Shown: piece after piece, positions 9,554 through 18,823 of the stretch
Numbering within the stretch: position 1 is the stretch's first letter
How the letters are laid out: each line of letters begins with the position of its first letter
The notes under the pieces: model-generated
Seen by the model: only the letters and a program-made list of their open reading frames with translations
What the model was told of the DNA's origin: nothing
Databases searched by the model: none
Source: JADFJB01 sp964464595
GTDB lineage: Bacteria > Zhuqueibacterota > JdFR-76 > DREG01
NCBI GenBank assembly: GCA_964464595.1
Contig: CAYXGW010000017.1
Span: forward strand, 3,637-67,636
Direction of reading: 5' to 3'
DNA: 64,000 nucleotides
Translations under genes and position numbers: made by a program

Positions 9554-9584
9554 AAAAAAAAGCCCCCAGCTTTCGCCGGAGGCT
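9554..9584 (-). terminator. Rho-independent terminator for the response regulator gene
   Basis: On the minus strand, AGCCTCCGGC-GAAA-GCTGGGGGCT can fold into a stem of eight pairs with two mismatches (positions 9561-9584) and is followed directly by a run of eight T residues (9554-9561). It lies 31 bp past the stop of the gene at 9615-10295. The rhomboid gene ends at 9461 on the other strand, and that side has no U-tract after the hairpin. Confidence 0.75.
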
Positions 9585-9614
9585 CCTTGGGAGGAAGAAT
9601 ACTTTGTGGATCAT

Positions 9615-10295
9615 TTAAATAAATCGATATCCTACACCATGTATCGTTTGTATGTAGTTAGATGGATAACGAATTTCGCCTAGCTTTTCTCTTAATCTTT
9701 TAATATGAACATCAACAGTACGATTCGTGACATATACTTTTTTGCCCCAAACTCTTTCCAGGATTTCAGTACGAGAAAAAATACTTTCACGCCGTGATGC
9801 TAATAAGTAGAGCAATTTGAACTGAATATAAGTTAAGTCTATTTGTTCGCCATCCTTCTTCACTCGGTGAGCATCCAGGTCAATTTCGAGATCTCGAACT
9901 TTAATGTGATTATGCCCATTCTTCAATCTTCTGATAAGTGCGTCTGTTCTTGCTACAATCTCTCGAACAGAATTCTCCGCATGAATGACGTCGTCAGCAC
10001 CCATTTCAAATGCATGTATTAATTCATTCTCGTCGTTTAATTCACAGTGAAGAATGACTCCAATATTTTGAGTCAATTGGTCGGTTTTTAATTCTTTGCT
10101 AATCTTCCAACCGTTTTTATCTTGCAGATTGTAATCCATAAGGATAAGAAGCGGAAGATCATTTGTAACGTAATCCAATACTTCTTGCCCTGTACGTTTA
10201 AACATAATGTCGTACCCTTTTTGTCTCAATATTCTACTTACAGAGTTTTTGCTTTCATTCTCTGGAAGTGCAATTAATATTCTTTCGTTTTCCAT
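9615..10295 (-). CDS. OmpR/PhoB-type response regulator with degenerate receiver
   Basis: This 226-aa regulator has an N-terminal receiver-like domain (1-120) and a C-terminal winged helix (about 130-226, ending TNRTVDVHIKRLREKLG and IQTIHGVGYRF). The winged helix looks intact. In the receiver only Asp54 (LILMDYNL) is kept. The Mg-binding acidic pair is replaced by Leu-Pro (ILIALPEN), the switch Thr position reads Cys (VILHCEL), and the conserved Lys position reads Ala (DDVIHAENS). No histidine kinase lies beside it. It is therefore probably a phosphorylation-independent or atypically controlled transcription factor. A good terminator follows at 9554-9584. Confidence 0.9.
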   Translation of the reverse strand: MENERILIALPENESKNSVSRILRQKGYDIMFKRTGQEVLDYVTNDLPLLILMDYNLQDKNGWKISKELKTDQLTQNIGVILHCELNDENELIHAFEMGADDVIHAENSVREIVARTDALIRRLKNGHNHIKVRDLEIDLDAHRVKKDGEQIDLTYIQFKLLYLLASRRESIFSRTEILERVWGKKVYVTNRTVDVHIKRLREKLGEIRYPSNYIQTIHGVGYRFI

Positions 10296-10592
10296 GATCT
10301 ACCACCTTATGTTAAATTTTGGTAATTTGTTTTGTTTTACTGTAATCATTGCAATGAGTGTGCCAAAAATACCATTTTGAAACAGTAAAAACTTAATAAA
10401 TGTAATTTTTAACAATACTATATTCAGTTCAACAAATTGTTTTTAAATGGTTTACAACTTTATTACAATTTGTTTATGAAAATGGAAATAATTACAATCT
10501 CTTAATATTTAAAGTCAATTTGATTTATATAGGTGGTGGAAAAATGACCATTTGGTTAAAAAATGATCATTTTGTGTAAATTGGTTAAATGG

Positions 10593-12224
10593 CTAGAACC
10601 TCCAGTTTATATCCAAAGAGAATATAGAACTGCGTGAATCATTGTGCTCAATTTCCCGATCTTTGTCCAAGTCATATTGCATGATCAAAGTAATTTCAAG
10701 GGGGTTTATTACTTGATAGGATATATACAATAATGTGCTATTTTGGGATCTATTTGTGTAAAGACTAAAACCCGGGATAGGCTCATCACCTGCATCGGGA
10801 TAGGAATTAAACAAAAATGTGTGGCTCAGACTGCAGAGCAAGTTTTTAAAGTTGAAAAAATCCAGTGACAACAATAAACCCTGGGATAAAGTATTTTGAC
10901 TGATGAGTAAATTCGATTGCTGAACCTCATTTCTATTATATTCTTTTGATTCCAGAATATAATTGATACCCAAATTGAGTTGGTTCGAAAAGTCAAATAA
11001 AAATCCGGGTTCAAATCTCAGGTAAGTAAAATCCGGTGTATATAAATAGGTATCAGGATGATCTCGAAGAATAATCTCCCCTGATAGTTTTAACGAGACT
11101 GACCGAATTAGACTTTGACTTACATTTAATGTAATAAAATGTTGTCGGAAATCCGTTAGAAACGACGAATCCGAGTTTACTTGTGTATATTTCATATCCC
11201 GGAATTGGTACCAGCCCAAAAAGGAAGTATTCAACGAAGAATTAAAAGAGTGTTGAATACTGAATCTCTGATCTACATAATCATAAAGTTGAAATGTTTT
11301 TTGAATCCTTTGATCGATGGTGAAATCAATTGTTAACCGGCTATTGAAAAAATCAGAAGTTCTTAACGATGTTTGAAATTCGTTTTTCTGGAATGTCGGA
11401 AACGATTCTGATTCATTATCATATCTTCTATATTGGAATTCATCCCCAATTGATAAGCTCAGATCATTGCCAAACTTCTTCTCAAAATAGAAATTTGAAA
11501 TGCTTTGCCAATACTCGATAGGAAAGCTCCGTTTATAGCTGAGTCCATCGAATAGCTGACCAAAGCTTATTTCAAAACCGGTATTAAAATTCTTAGTAAA
11601 TTGTGATCGAGTTTGCCAGGACGTATAATCACGGCTTACTTTCATCAATCCGTCTAACTCAACTTCATGATTATTAACTTGGTAACTGCCCCATCCCAGG
11701 CGAAATCCACTGTAAGGATTGTTTTGACTATCGATGAAAGTGCTGTCACTAAGCCCAAATGTCAGGTTATACTGCTGCTCACTAAAATCCATTCCAAAGA
11801 TAATCTCAGTAGTGAATCTATCAATTGATGATTCAAAAGATTCATCTAAAGATGCTAATTGGTTGTGTATTATTGAATGACTACTTTGCTCTTCGGCACG
11901 TTCAATAATTTCGTCCAAATAAATCAAGGCAAGATCGTAATCCTCTTTATCTGCCGCATCTTTGCTAAATTGTTTCAATTCAATTAGCTCTGTAAAAATT
12001 TCATATAATGCAAACTCCGCCCATCTCATTTCTACATTCAGGTTTTGAATTTCATACTTAAGAATCGGATCAACTACTTCTTCATCCTGGTTTTTTTCAT
12101 TTTTATTTTGACCATAAAGATGAGGTAATTCAAATTGGGAAATTAATAAAAAAAGGGATAAGTAATATAGCCAGAATATACTAGAAAAGAGCGTGGGAGA
12201 TTTGAACTTCATTTGCTTGCCCAA
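10593..12224 (-). CDS. Outer-membrane beta-barrel protein with helical N-terminus
   Basis: This 543-aa protein has a signal or anchor-like hydrophobic stretch at about residues 12-28 (IFWLYYLSLFLLISQF). A charged helical region follows (about 50-130, ALYEIFTELIELK and DYDLALIYLDEIIER). From about residue 140 to the end there are alternating-hydrophobicity strands rich in Tyr, Phe and Ser, such as YRRYDNESESFPTF. The last residues, LDINWRF, end in Phe as outer-membrane barrel beta-signals do. It is the third gene of a cluster with 13814-14116 and 12233-13795 (8-bp gap). No named family is recognised. A periplasm-facing helical domain fused to a barrel suggests a partnership with the helical protein encoded upstream. 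Confidence 0.6.
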   Translation of the reverse strand: MGKQMKFKSPTLFSSIFWLYYLSLFLLISQFELPHLYGQNKNEKNQDEEVVDPILKYEIQNLNVEMRWAEFALYEIFTELIELKQFSKDAADKEDYDLALIYLDEIIERAEEQSSHSIIHNQLASLDESFESSIDRFTTEIIFGMDFSEQQYNLTFGLSDSTFIDSQNNPYSGFRLGWGSYQVNNHEVELDGLMKVSRDYTSWQTRSQFTKNFNTGFEISFGQLFDGLSYKRSFPIEYWQSISNFYFEKKFGNDLSLSIGDEFQYRRYDNESESFPTFQKNEFQTSLRTSDFFNSRLTIDFTIDQRIQKTFQLYDYVDQRFSIQHSFNSSLNTSFLGWYQFRDMKYTQVNSDSSFLTDFRQHFITLNVSQSLIRSVSLKLSGEIILRDHPDTYLYTPDFTYLRFEPGFLFDFSNQLNLGINYILESKEYNRNEVQQSNLLISQNTLSQGLLLSLDFFNFKNLLCSLSHTFLFNSYPDAGDEPIPGFSLYTNRSQNSTLLYISYQVINPLEITLIMQYDLDKDREIEHNDSRSSIFSLDINWRF

Positions 12225-12232
12225 AACACAGC

Positions 12233-13795
12233 TTACTGCTTTTGATGTTTTTCAATTCGGTCTATAAGTTGAAGACCTACTCGGGAAATTTCTAACACCA
12301 TTTCATATTTTTCAGAATTTTTCTCATTTAATGTCAATTGATAAATCTCTGTTTCCAACGCAAACCAGGCAAGGGTGAATGGATCGGTGCTATTGCCAAA
12401 TTGAGTTTGTAATTCGCGATGTTTCTGTTCAAACCTGGCAAAAGCAGTGCCTGCTTCAATCCTGAGGTTATCAACTTGTGCATTATTGGATAGTTGAGTT
12501 TTTACACTAAGTACAAATTTGGTTGCAGTAAATAGTTTTGCTGTTGCAAGAATTTTATTGCCATTTGCATATGCGTGTTGACTTTCCACTAAAAACCGAC
12601 GAGCGTTTATTAGGATGTTTTCAAAGTATTGATTTTGGCTGTTCTGTACCTGAAGTTCGATTTTTCTTAGCAAATTGCTAAACAGATCCAATTCTTGCTC
12701 AAACCTGTTACGGATGTTTACATCCTCTTTTCCGGACAGTTTTGATATTTTACTGACAATCCGTTTTGCCAGTCTGACTTTCTGTACAGCCTGGGAGTAA
12801 TCTCCGGCATCATATGAGCGAGATGCATCTGAATATACCTGTTGAGCCTGTCGATATAGCTTGTTCTGTTGAGAAATGGGATTTTCATGTAACGACCTCC
12901 CGACAGAATTCATCAATTCTTTTACTTGCTGCAATTCCTCAAATGCGGCTTGCTTCAAATTGTGTAGTGCAGCAGTTATGGATGGAGGCTTGCATACATC
13001 AATCGCCCTTAGAGTTAGCCGAGTGCCCCAGCCATAATGTTCAATAGCCCTTTTAAGTTCACGCCGGTTAAAGGCGGCTACAGCCTGTTTTTGTTGATTT
13101 AAAGCTTGTTTGTATAATTCACGGCAAAGTTTCTGATCTTTGCTATTGCTAAGATCAAACTTACGATCTCCGACCAGCAGACCCTGAATTCGGTTTATTA
13201 ATTGCTCATAATTGGCCTTTGCCTCCAGGTAAGAAGTGTATAATTTATCCCCTCCAGCCCACGATAATAAATCCCAAGCTTTATCGATATTGAATTTGGC
13301 TACATGATAAAACCCTACGGCTTTCTCAATATTCTGACGTTTAACTGCGCCGTCAGCTTCATTCTTGTTCTTCTGAGCCAGTTGCAGAAATCTCTGTGCT
13401 TTTTGATTGAAATTACTTTGCAGCACATTTTTTACCATCCGAATTTTATCTTCCAATTCTTGCTTCAAGATAGTAATTGGGCCTCGAAAAACCAGTGTCA
13501 TCGCACGATCTATGAGTATCTTAGCAGTTTGTATCTCCTGGGCCGCAAGTCTGAACTGTTTATTATCGAGAGCATGAATCGCTTTTGTAATAAGTACTTC
13601 AATTTTTTGGATAAGATCATTAACTCTATTATTTGGGTATTGTTTGTTAATGTCTTTAAGAAACTCCAATTGACCCTTTACAATCTCGATAGATTGTCGG
13701 GAACTTACATCTGTTGGTTGAGCATCAATAGATGTTGCGAATAACATTAACAAAATGATAAGAGACATTAGTGATTTTAAGAATCTAGAAGGCAT
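12233..13795 (-). CDS. Exported all-helical TPR-like protein of unknown function
   Basis: This 520-aa protein has a signal peptide (about 1-25, hydrophobic run ending TSIDAQ). The mature part is almost entirely amphipathic helix, with recurring patterns such as ALDNKQFRLAAQEIQTAK, AYANGNKILATAKLFTAT and SYDAGDYSQAVQKVRLAK. These look like diverged TPR or coiled hairpins spaced by about 100 residues. No enzyme motif is seen. It sits between a small lipoprotein gene (18 bp upstream) and a beta-barrel gene (8 bp downstream), so I infer an envelope complex in which this is the periplasmic scaffold. The family is not recognised. Confidence 0.6.
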   Translation of the reverse strand: MPSRFLKSLMSLIILLMLFATSIDAQPTDVSSRQSIEIVKGQLEFLKDINKQYPNNRVNDLIQKIEVLITKAIHALDNKQFRLAAQEIQTAKILIDRAMTLVFRGPITILKQELEDKIRMVKNVLQSNFNQKAQRFLQLAQKNKNEADGAVKRQNIEKAVGFYHVAKFNIDKAWDLLSWAGGDKLYTSYLEAKANYEQLINRIQGLLVGDRKFDLSNSKDQKLCRELYKQALNQQKQAVAAFNRRELKRAIEHYGWGTRLTLRAIDVCKPPSITAALHNLKQAAFEELQQVKELMNSVGRSLHENPISQQNKLYRQAQQVYSDASRSYDAGDYSQAVQKVRLAKRIVSKISKLSGKEDVNIRNRFEQELDLFSNLLRKIELQVQNSQNQYFENILINARRFLVESQHAYANGNKILATAKLFTATKFVLSVKTQLSNNAQVDNLRIEAGTAFARFEQKHRELQTQFGNSTDPFTLAWFALETEIYQLTLNEKNSEKYEMVLEISRVGLQLIDRIEKHQKQ

Positions 13796-13813
13796 TTCGA
13801 TTTTCCTGTCTTT

Positions 13814-14116
13814 TTACTTCCAGTGTCCCGGAATCCATCGATAACCTAAACGGGAGTTTTTCCAATGACCTGGAACCCATTTATTATTTTTTTGAGGTTT
13901 TACCCATTTACCTTTAGCCCAAACATATTTGTTGCCATTCCATCTCCAAACCCCGGCAATCCAGACGGCATTGACAAAAGGCCTTGCCGGACGAACATCG
14001 GCTCTTTTAGCCGGTGGCGCTGTTTTTACATAAACTGTGCGAGTTGCACATCCCTCCAAACTTAAACTAGTTAAACTTGTAATCATTAATATTGTTAACA
14101 TTGATCTGATTTTCAT
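13814..14116 (-). CDS. Small lipoprotein with WxxGxW (YXWGXW-type) repeats
   Basis: This 100-aa lipoprotein has signal sequence ITSLTSLSLEGC with the lipobox Cys at about residue 23. The mature part has three or four tandem Trp-rich units: AVWIAGVWRW, YVWAKGKWV, KWVPGHWKN and YRWIPGHWK. This is the pattern of YXWGXW repeat proteins, which are small envelope proteins of unknown function that are common in Gram-negatives. It is the first gene of a three-gene cluster with the helical and barrel proteins downstream. The 122 bp upstream separate it from the large repeat protein gene. Confidence 0.75.
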   Translation of the reverse strand: MKIRSMLTILMITSLTSLSLEGCATRTVYVKTAPPAKRADVRPARPFVNAVWIAGVWRWNGNKYVWAKGKWVKPQKNNKWVPGHWKNSRLGYRWIPGHWK

Positions 14117-14238
14117 TTTCTAACTCCAGTTGCTGATAATAAATTTATAAGAACAAAATCCAAAAGGCAAATCAAGTTCAAATTCCATACCTCAAGAGCG
14201 CCCCCATCCATGGAAGCGCCATGAGATATGAATTTCAG

Positions 14239-17200
14239 TTACTTGAGTAAAGTCATTTTTCGAACTTGTTCGAAAGTAACATTTTTTCCGTTCTTTACTT
14301 GAATACTATAGTAATAGATTCCTGACGGCACTTGAGTTTGAAACTTGTTCAATCCGTTCCAGTTTATGACATGATTTCCTGCTTCCAGAATCTCGTTTGC
14401 CAGGGTTACAATTTCCTGTCCCAATAAATTATAAATCCTAAGAATAACTTCTCCGCTAACTGGCAGGTGTATTTGAATTGCAGTTTCCGGATTGAATGGA
14501 TTCGGATAGTTTTGATCCAATCCATATGATTCCGGAATCGCACCATCTATTGCATCGACACCGGTTGCGACATCACTATCCATCGTAATATTTGCTTGAT
14601 AATTGTCTTTCCCGGAATTTAAATCAACGGTTACTGAATCATCCGAGGCAAAATTATTATCGTTATTTTGCTTTAATCCGGGTGCTGCAGCGATTATCTG
14701 CACTTGTCCTGCTTCCATTTCATTGATTTCATAATTACCTTCCTCATCACTAACTGCAAATCCATCTATTCCACGCTTAGATTTTGCATATATCAATGCA
14801 TTGGCAATGGGTTGGTTTTGACGTGTTGCTACCCTGCCTCGGACTCTATATGGTCCAACGCGCTTTTTAGCTAAGCCGAAATCAACATTTGACGTTTCAT
14901 GCGGTGAAACTACACTCACTAATGTTGCTCTGTGCCAATTGTGGACATCATCAAAGAATTCGCCAATGTAGCCATCCGCCCAAGCCATCACGAAATAATC
15001 ACCATTGGGTAAACCCTTTAATTCATAAAGTCCATCTGCACTCGTCACACTAAAAAATGGCGGGCCACCATGAGCACCAACCACAACCACGATTGCACCC
15101 GGGATGGGTAAGCTGTCAAAATCTGCGGTCACCAAACCACTGATAGATCCTTCGTGATCAGGAACAGGTTTAAGGCTGAAATCTATGCCAGTTTCAACTT
15201 CTGCCACATCTAATACTACTGCAGTAGCTTCTTCCCGAGTTGCTGCATTATCAAAAAATTCCCGATAAAATCCCCTAGCCATTGAATATACATAGTAAGA
15301 ACCGGCGGGAAGGTTATCAATCCTGTAACTTCCATCATCATTTGAGAAAGCTTTTCTTTGAAAGGGTGAGCCAATCATTTTTGCGATGATCAGAGCTCTT
15401 GCCAGCGGTGGATTTCCTTCTTCTTCCGAAACTACAATCCCTTCGATTGCAGAAGCAGCATCCAAAGTAAAATCAATTTCATCAACCTGCTCATTTATAC
15501 CAACAGAAACAGGAGTTGCATCGCTTAAACTCATTGCATCTAAGTAGAATTCAGGATGGAATCCTTTGGCCTTTGCTTTTACAAAATAAATACCGGCATA
15601 TAAATCAGTCAATAAATATTCACCGTTTTTGTTCGTTTCAGTTTTTACCGAATGCCCTTGTCCGACTTCGGGATATGCAAAAACTAAAGCTCTCTCAATT
15701 GGACTGCCATTATCATCTGTTACCACACCGCTCATCGTACTAAATGGCAGAAGAGCAAAATTGATGTCGCCTGAATGTTCATTTTCTATGACTTGAACTG
15801 GAGTAGCTAAAGCAGGATCGAAAACATCATCAAAGAACTCGTTATTATAATCTTTTGCTTCGACGCCCATTAAATAAAAGCCAGGATCCAATTCCAACAA
15901 GTATTCGCCATTTTCATTTGTGCGTACCTTTTTGTCACGGTCCAGACGTGGATTATTCAAATCCCGGGCAAATACAACGGCTCCTTTTATGGGGTCGTTT
16001 GTCGAATCATCTACAATAACGCGACCCGAAATGGCGCCATGCATTGAAAGACCAAAATCAATACCTTTTGTGGTATCCGGCACTTCGACATGAACAGCAG
16101 TGGCTTCATCCGGTCTGGCTGCATCATCAAAAAACTCATGCTGATAACCCGGTTTATCAGCTACGACCAAATAATCACCTGTACGCAGGTTGTCTATTAC
16201 ATAATTCCCATTTTCATCCGTTACACTATGTTGTTTTAAACTTGTATCTACACTATTCCTACCGAAAACACTTACATGCGCATGGGCAAGCGGTAATGAG
16301 TCAAAATCGCTGTAAACCGTTCCTGCAATAACTCCACCATGATTCAAAGTAAAATTAACCCCATTTGCAGTATCATTTTCAGTTATCTGCACGGGTGTTG
16401 CATCTTTAAAGCTTTGAGCTTCCTCAAAATATTCCGTGATATATCCTTTACCTTTGGCCCAAAATACGTATTTGCCCGGAATCAATTTCTCTAGTAAATA
16501 ATTTCCATCAGCGTCAGTTAACACTCTTCTTGACCAACGTACGTTGCCTATCCGATGAGCCACAACTTCTGCATTCTCTACCCCTTCTCCGGAATTCTCG
16601 TCTGTCACTATGCCGGTTGCAGCGGAATTGGGCCGGCTGCCAACCACTACATGCGAACCACCAAAAACCCTGGTTCCATTGTACTCTACATAGGCTATCA
16701 CTTCGCCCTGATCCGGATCATTCCCGGCAACAAATAACCCACGCTGGTTGATTTTTCCAATATGCCTCGGTTTAGTCAACCAGTTAACGAGTAGATTTGG
16801 AACAACTCTATCGCTATTCTTAAAGCTTAATTTAGCATGAAATCTTAGTGAATCTCCAAAACCCAACGCGGCTTTTTCCGGCTGGACAATTAATTCCAGT
16901 TTGTGGCGATCGTCAGCATCAGTCTCCCCTATTACTATTTTTGCTCTGGCTTTAACTTCACGATTTAATAATATTGCGGTCGCGGTTATTACTCCGTTAC
17001 CGGGTTTGTTTCCCGCAATAAAAAAGCCATCATCGGTTATTCTTCCTAAATCTTCAGGCTCTACTTTCCAATCAATTCGATCGGCAGTTACAGCAGTGAA
17101 ATTTGAAACCCCAAATAGTTGTGCTCGAAAACGAACCGTTCCATGGACTGGCACTTTAGCTTCCTCTGGTGAAATAACCAAAATATTATTTGTCTGTTGT

Positions 17201-17286
17201 TGCGCTGTCGTTTCCGAGTTAAACAGTCCTAGACACACAGATACAGCAAGAACCACACTGTTTAAATATTTAGTAAATTGCTTCAT
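14239..17286 (-). CDS. Large secreted protein with tandem carboxypeptidase-regulatory-like repeats and a C-terminal sorting domain
   Basis: This 1015-aa protein has a signal peptide (about 1-28). Two bacterial Ig-like domains span about 30-210 (each with ITATA or GEVIAYV-like ends). About seven tandem CarboxypepD_reg-like units of some 90 residues follow from about 218 to 900. Each unit opens with GxVxxxxxxxPIxxAxV, contains TxxxGxYxLxxL and GYxxEFFD, and ends with ATPVxV and an IDFxL strand. The last 90 residues (926-1015) match the C-terminal domain of Calditrichota/KSB1 secreted proteins: NYPNPFNPETAIQIHLP, RIYNLLGQEI and PSGIYYYSI. It is most likely a cell-surface or secreted structural protein. 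No enzyme is visible. Confidence 0.85.
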   Translation of the reverse strand: MKQFTKYLNSVVLAVSVCLGLFNSETTAQQQTNNILVISPEEAKVPVHGTVRFRAQLFGVSNFTAVTADRIDWKVEPEDLGRITDDGFFIAGNKPGNGVITATAILLNREVKARAKIVIGETDADDRHKLELIVQPEKAALGFGDSLRFHAKLSFKNSDRVVPNLLVNWLTKPRHIGKINQRGLFVAGNDPDQGEVIAYVEYNGTRVFGGSHVVVGSRPNSAATGIVTDENSGEGVENAEVVAHRIGNVRWSRRVLTDADGNYLLEKLIPGKYVFWAKGKGYITEYFEEAQSFKDATPVQITENDTANGVNFTLNHGGVIAGTVYSDFDSLPLAHAHVSVFGRNSVDTSLKQHSVTDENGNYVIDNLRTGDYLVVADKPGYQHEFFDDAARPDEATAVHVEVPDTTKGIDFGLSMHGAISGRVIVDDSTNDPIKGAVVFARDLNNPRLDRDKKVRTNENGEYLLELDPGFYLMGVEAKDYNNEFFDDVFDPALATPVQVIENEHSGDINFALLPFSTMSGVVTDDNGSPIERALVFAYPEVGQGHSVKTETNKNGEYLLTDLYAGIYFVKAKAKGFHPEFYLDAMSLSDATPVSVGINEQVDEIDFTLDAASAIEGIVVSEEEGNPPLARALIIAKMIGSPFQRKAFSNDDGSYRIDNLPAGSYYVYSMARGFYREFFDNAATREEATAVVLDVAEVETGIDFSLKPVPDHEGSISGLVTADFDSLPIPGAIVVVVGAHGGPPFFSVTSADGLYELKGLPNGDYFVMAWADGYIGEFFDDVHNWHRATLVSVVSPHETSNVDFGLAKKRVGPYRVRGRVATRQNQPIANALIYAKSKRGIDGFAVSDEEGNYEINEMEAGQVQIIAAAPGLKQNNDNNFASDDSVTVDLNSGKDNYQANITMDSDVATGVDAIDGAIPESYGLDQNYPNPFNPETAIQIHLPVSGEVILRIYNLLGQEIVTLANEILEAGNHVINWNGLNKFQTQVPSGIYYYSIQVKNGKNVTFEQVRKMTLLK

Positions 17287-17523
17287 GATACCTCCTGTTT
17301 AATGAATATGAAAATTAAGAGTTTGATTTACGGATATGAAAGCCAATCTTGCAGATTTATAATGAATGTTTCTTTCAAAATAGATATTTAAATAACTTGA
17401 ATGACTAATCTTATTTAGATCGGATGGAAAAAAAATACTCTTAACAAAAACGCTTATTGATTTTAACTTTCTAACTGATTTAAGTGTCATTTTTTCTTAC
17501 TGGTTTTTTCTTATTATTATGAT

Positions 17524-17547
17524 AAGAGGGAGCCGAAGCTCCCTCTT
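17524..17547. other. Strong stem-loop after the 17563-18498 gene
   Basis: This is a ten-base-pair perfect stem (AAGAGGGAGC / GCTCCCTCTT) closed by a CGAA tetraloop, 16 bp past the stop of the minus-strand lipoprotein gene. The minus-strand sequence after it is TATCATAATAATAAG, so a proper U-tract is missing. It may act as a transcription terminator or an mRNA 3'-end stabiliser. The 276-bp spacer 17287-17562 holds no convincing gene. Confidence 0.5.
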
Positions 17548-17562
17548 CCTTACCATACACTG

Positions 17563-18498
17563 CTACTCGACGATGTAAGTAATACCCCAAATTCTAGAAT
17601 TATATGGTTGCAGGTCATCATAGATTGTACCATTGTCAATCGCATCGACAAAGGCATGGTAAATTCCACGTCTTTGACCAACAACCCAGTATCCGCTGTA
17701 GGTTCCATCCCCAGCAGTTTCATCAGGGAATACTCCATCATCATTCAAGCCCTTCCTTGCGCGTCTCATCCGGCGATCGTTCTTATATCGCAGCGAAACA
17801 GTTTCGCCAGGTTTTTCCAGGTATGGTGAAGAATTATTAATTTTTGCAAATACTTTTACAGAATCGCCTGGGTGCAGTGTTGGAATTGCTTCCAGGTCTC
17901 TAAAAAATTCCAGGGGATCTTCTATGGACCATTCCTGTCTATCGGAGTTTTGTATGGTTATATTTTCAAATGAAAGTGACGTTTCGGGACTTTGCGTTTC
18001 TGATCCGGATACTGTTCGTAATTTCCAGTTTTTCCGACGGTCTTCGCTATTTCCTCTTTTTTTGAATATCGCTTTTCGGACAATTTCATTTTCCATGTCT
18101 TTTGTATAAAGAATTCCCTGGGCGACTGAATCTGTCGTGTCCGAAGCCAGAATCAGGAAATTGCCATTAAAGGACTTTACGATTGTGGCTACGAGAGTTG
18201 AATCGTCTAATCTGTCAACTGATAGATGTTCTAACTGAAATCTGCCTTTACGGCCAAATCGAAGTGGATCGATTAGGCTGGTTGTTTTGCCAAATCCATC
18301 GATAGAATAAACAAGTGGCTGAGCGCCGTCATCATTAATTCCCGCAGATGTAAAATAATCTTCATTCTCTTCAATCAATGCCCTTATGAGTTCTTCATCA
18401 GAATCCAAATCTACTGAAGATGGATCTTTTGAACATCCAATCAATAAACCAACAGCTAATGGCGTTAGCAACATTCTAATCCAAAAATTCCTTTTCAT
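17563..18498 (-). CDS. Lipoprotein with C-terminal Ig-like domain, unknown function
   Basis: This 311-aa protein has a lipoprotein signal (LTPLAVGLLIGC, Cys about residue 22). The middle region is beta-rich (ILYTKDMENEIVRKAIFKK). The C-terminal 90 residues contain NDDGVFPDETAGDGTYSG and GIYHAFVDAIDNG, a pattern I associate with extracellular Ig-like domains in FCB lipoproteins and surface proteins (acidic Asp/Gly loop and D-G-T-Y-S-G turn). It lies upstream of the 1015-aa repeat protein gene on the same strand, 276 bp away. The two may be surface partners, but the spacing argues for separate promoters or a long untranslated region. Confidence 0.65.
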   Translation of the reverse strand: MKRNFWIRMLLTPLAVGLLIGCSKDPSSVDLDSDEELIRALIEENEDYFTSAGINDDGAQPLVYSIDGFGKTTSLIDPLRFGRKGRFQLEHLSVDRLDDSTLVATIVKSFNGNFLILASDTTDSVAQGILYTKDMENEIVRKAIFKKRGNSEDRRKNWKLRTVSGSETQSPETSLSFENITIQNSDRQEWSIEDPLEFFRDLEAIPTLHPGDSVKVFAKINNSSPYLEKPGETVSLRYKNDRRMRRARKGLNDDGVFPDETAGDGTYSGYWVVGQRRGIYHAFVDAIDNGTIYDDLQPYNSRIWGITYIVE

Positions 18499-18693
18499 TA
18501 TTTTCTCCTTTAATTTCCGGTTAAATTTTTCAATTTATCTTTTACTATTTTTGGGCCCGGATTACTTATTCTGCTCTCTCATAACTCAAACCCTGTGCCA
18601 CTTTTTTAAAATGTTCACTTTACTTAGATTTAAGCACAAACTATCTAAAATCGCTTACTATTATTAAACCGAATAGATTTAACAATAAAATTT

Positions 18694-18748
18694 TTGTACC
18701 ATTTGGTACAAGCAAATGAACCTAAAGGTACGGTTACACTGTTATAAT
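18694..18748 (+). promoter_or_regulatory. Inverted repeat plus extended -10 upstream of the DUF488 operon
   Basis: The 325-bp divergent spacer 18499-18823 contains TTGTACC-ATTT-GGTACAA (18694-18711), a perfect 7-bp inverted repeat that could be an operator. It also contains TGTTATAAT (-10 at 18743-18748), an extended -10 element for plus-strand transcription about 76 bp before the ATG at 18824. No good -35 is visible, which extended -10 promoters tolerate. Nothing else is recognised in the spacer. Confidence 0.35.
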
Positions 18749-18823
18749 GGTAAAAACAGTTGCACTGATTCTAACACACTTTTAAATTAGACAATGCAAA
18801 TAATATTGAGGTGAACCAAAAAA

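Noticed and set aside
10560..10573. Perfect palindrome AAAATGATCATTTT as an operator
   Set aside because: It lies at the 3' side of the barrel gene, about 265 bp from the start of the only gene it could control, in very AT-rich sequence where such palindromes arise by chance.
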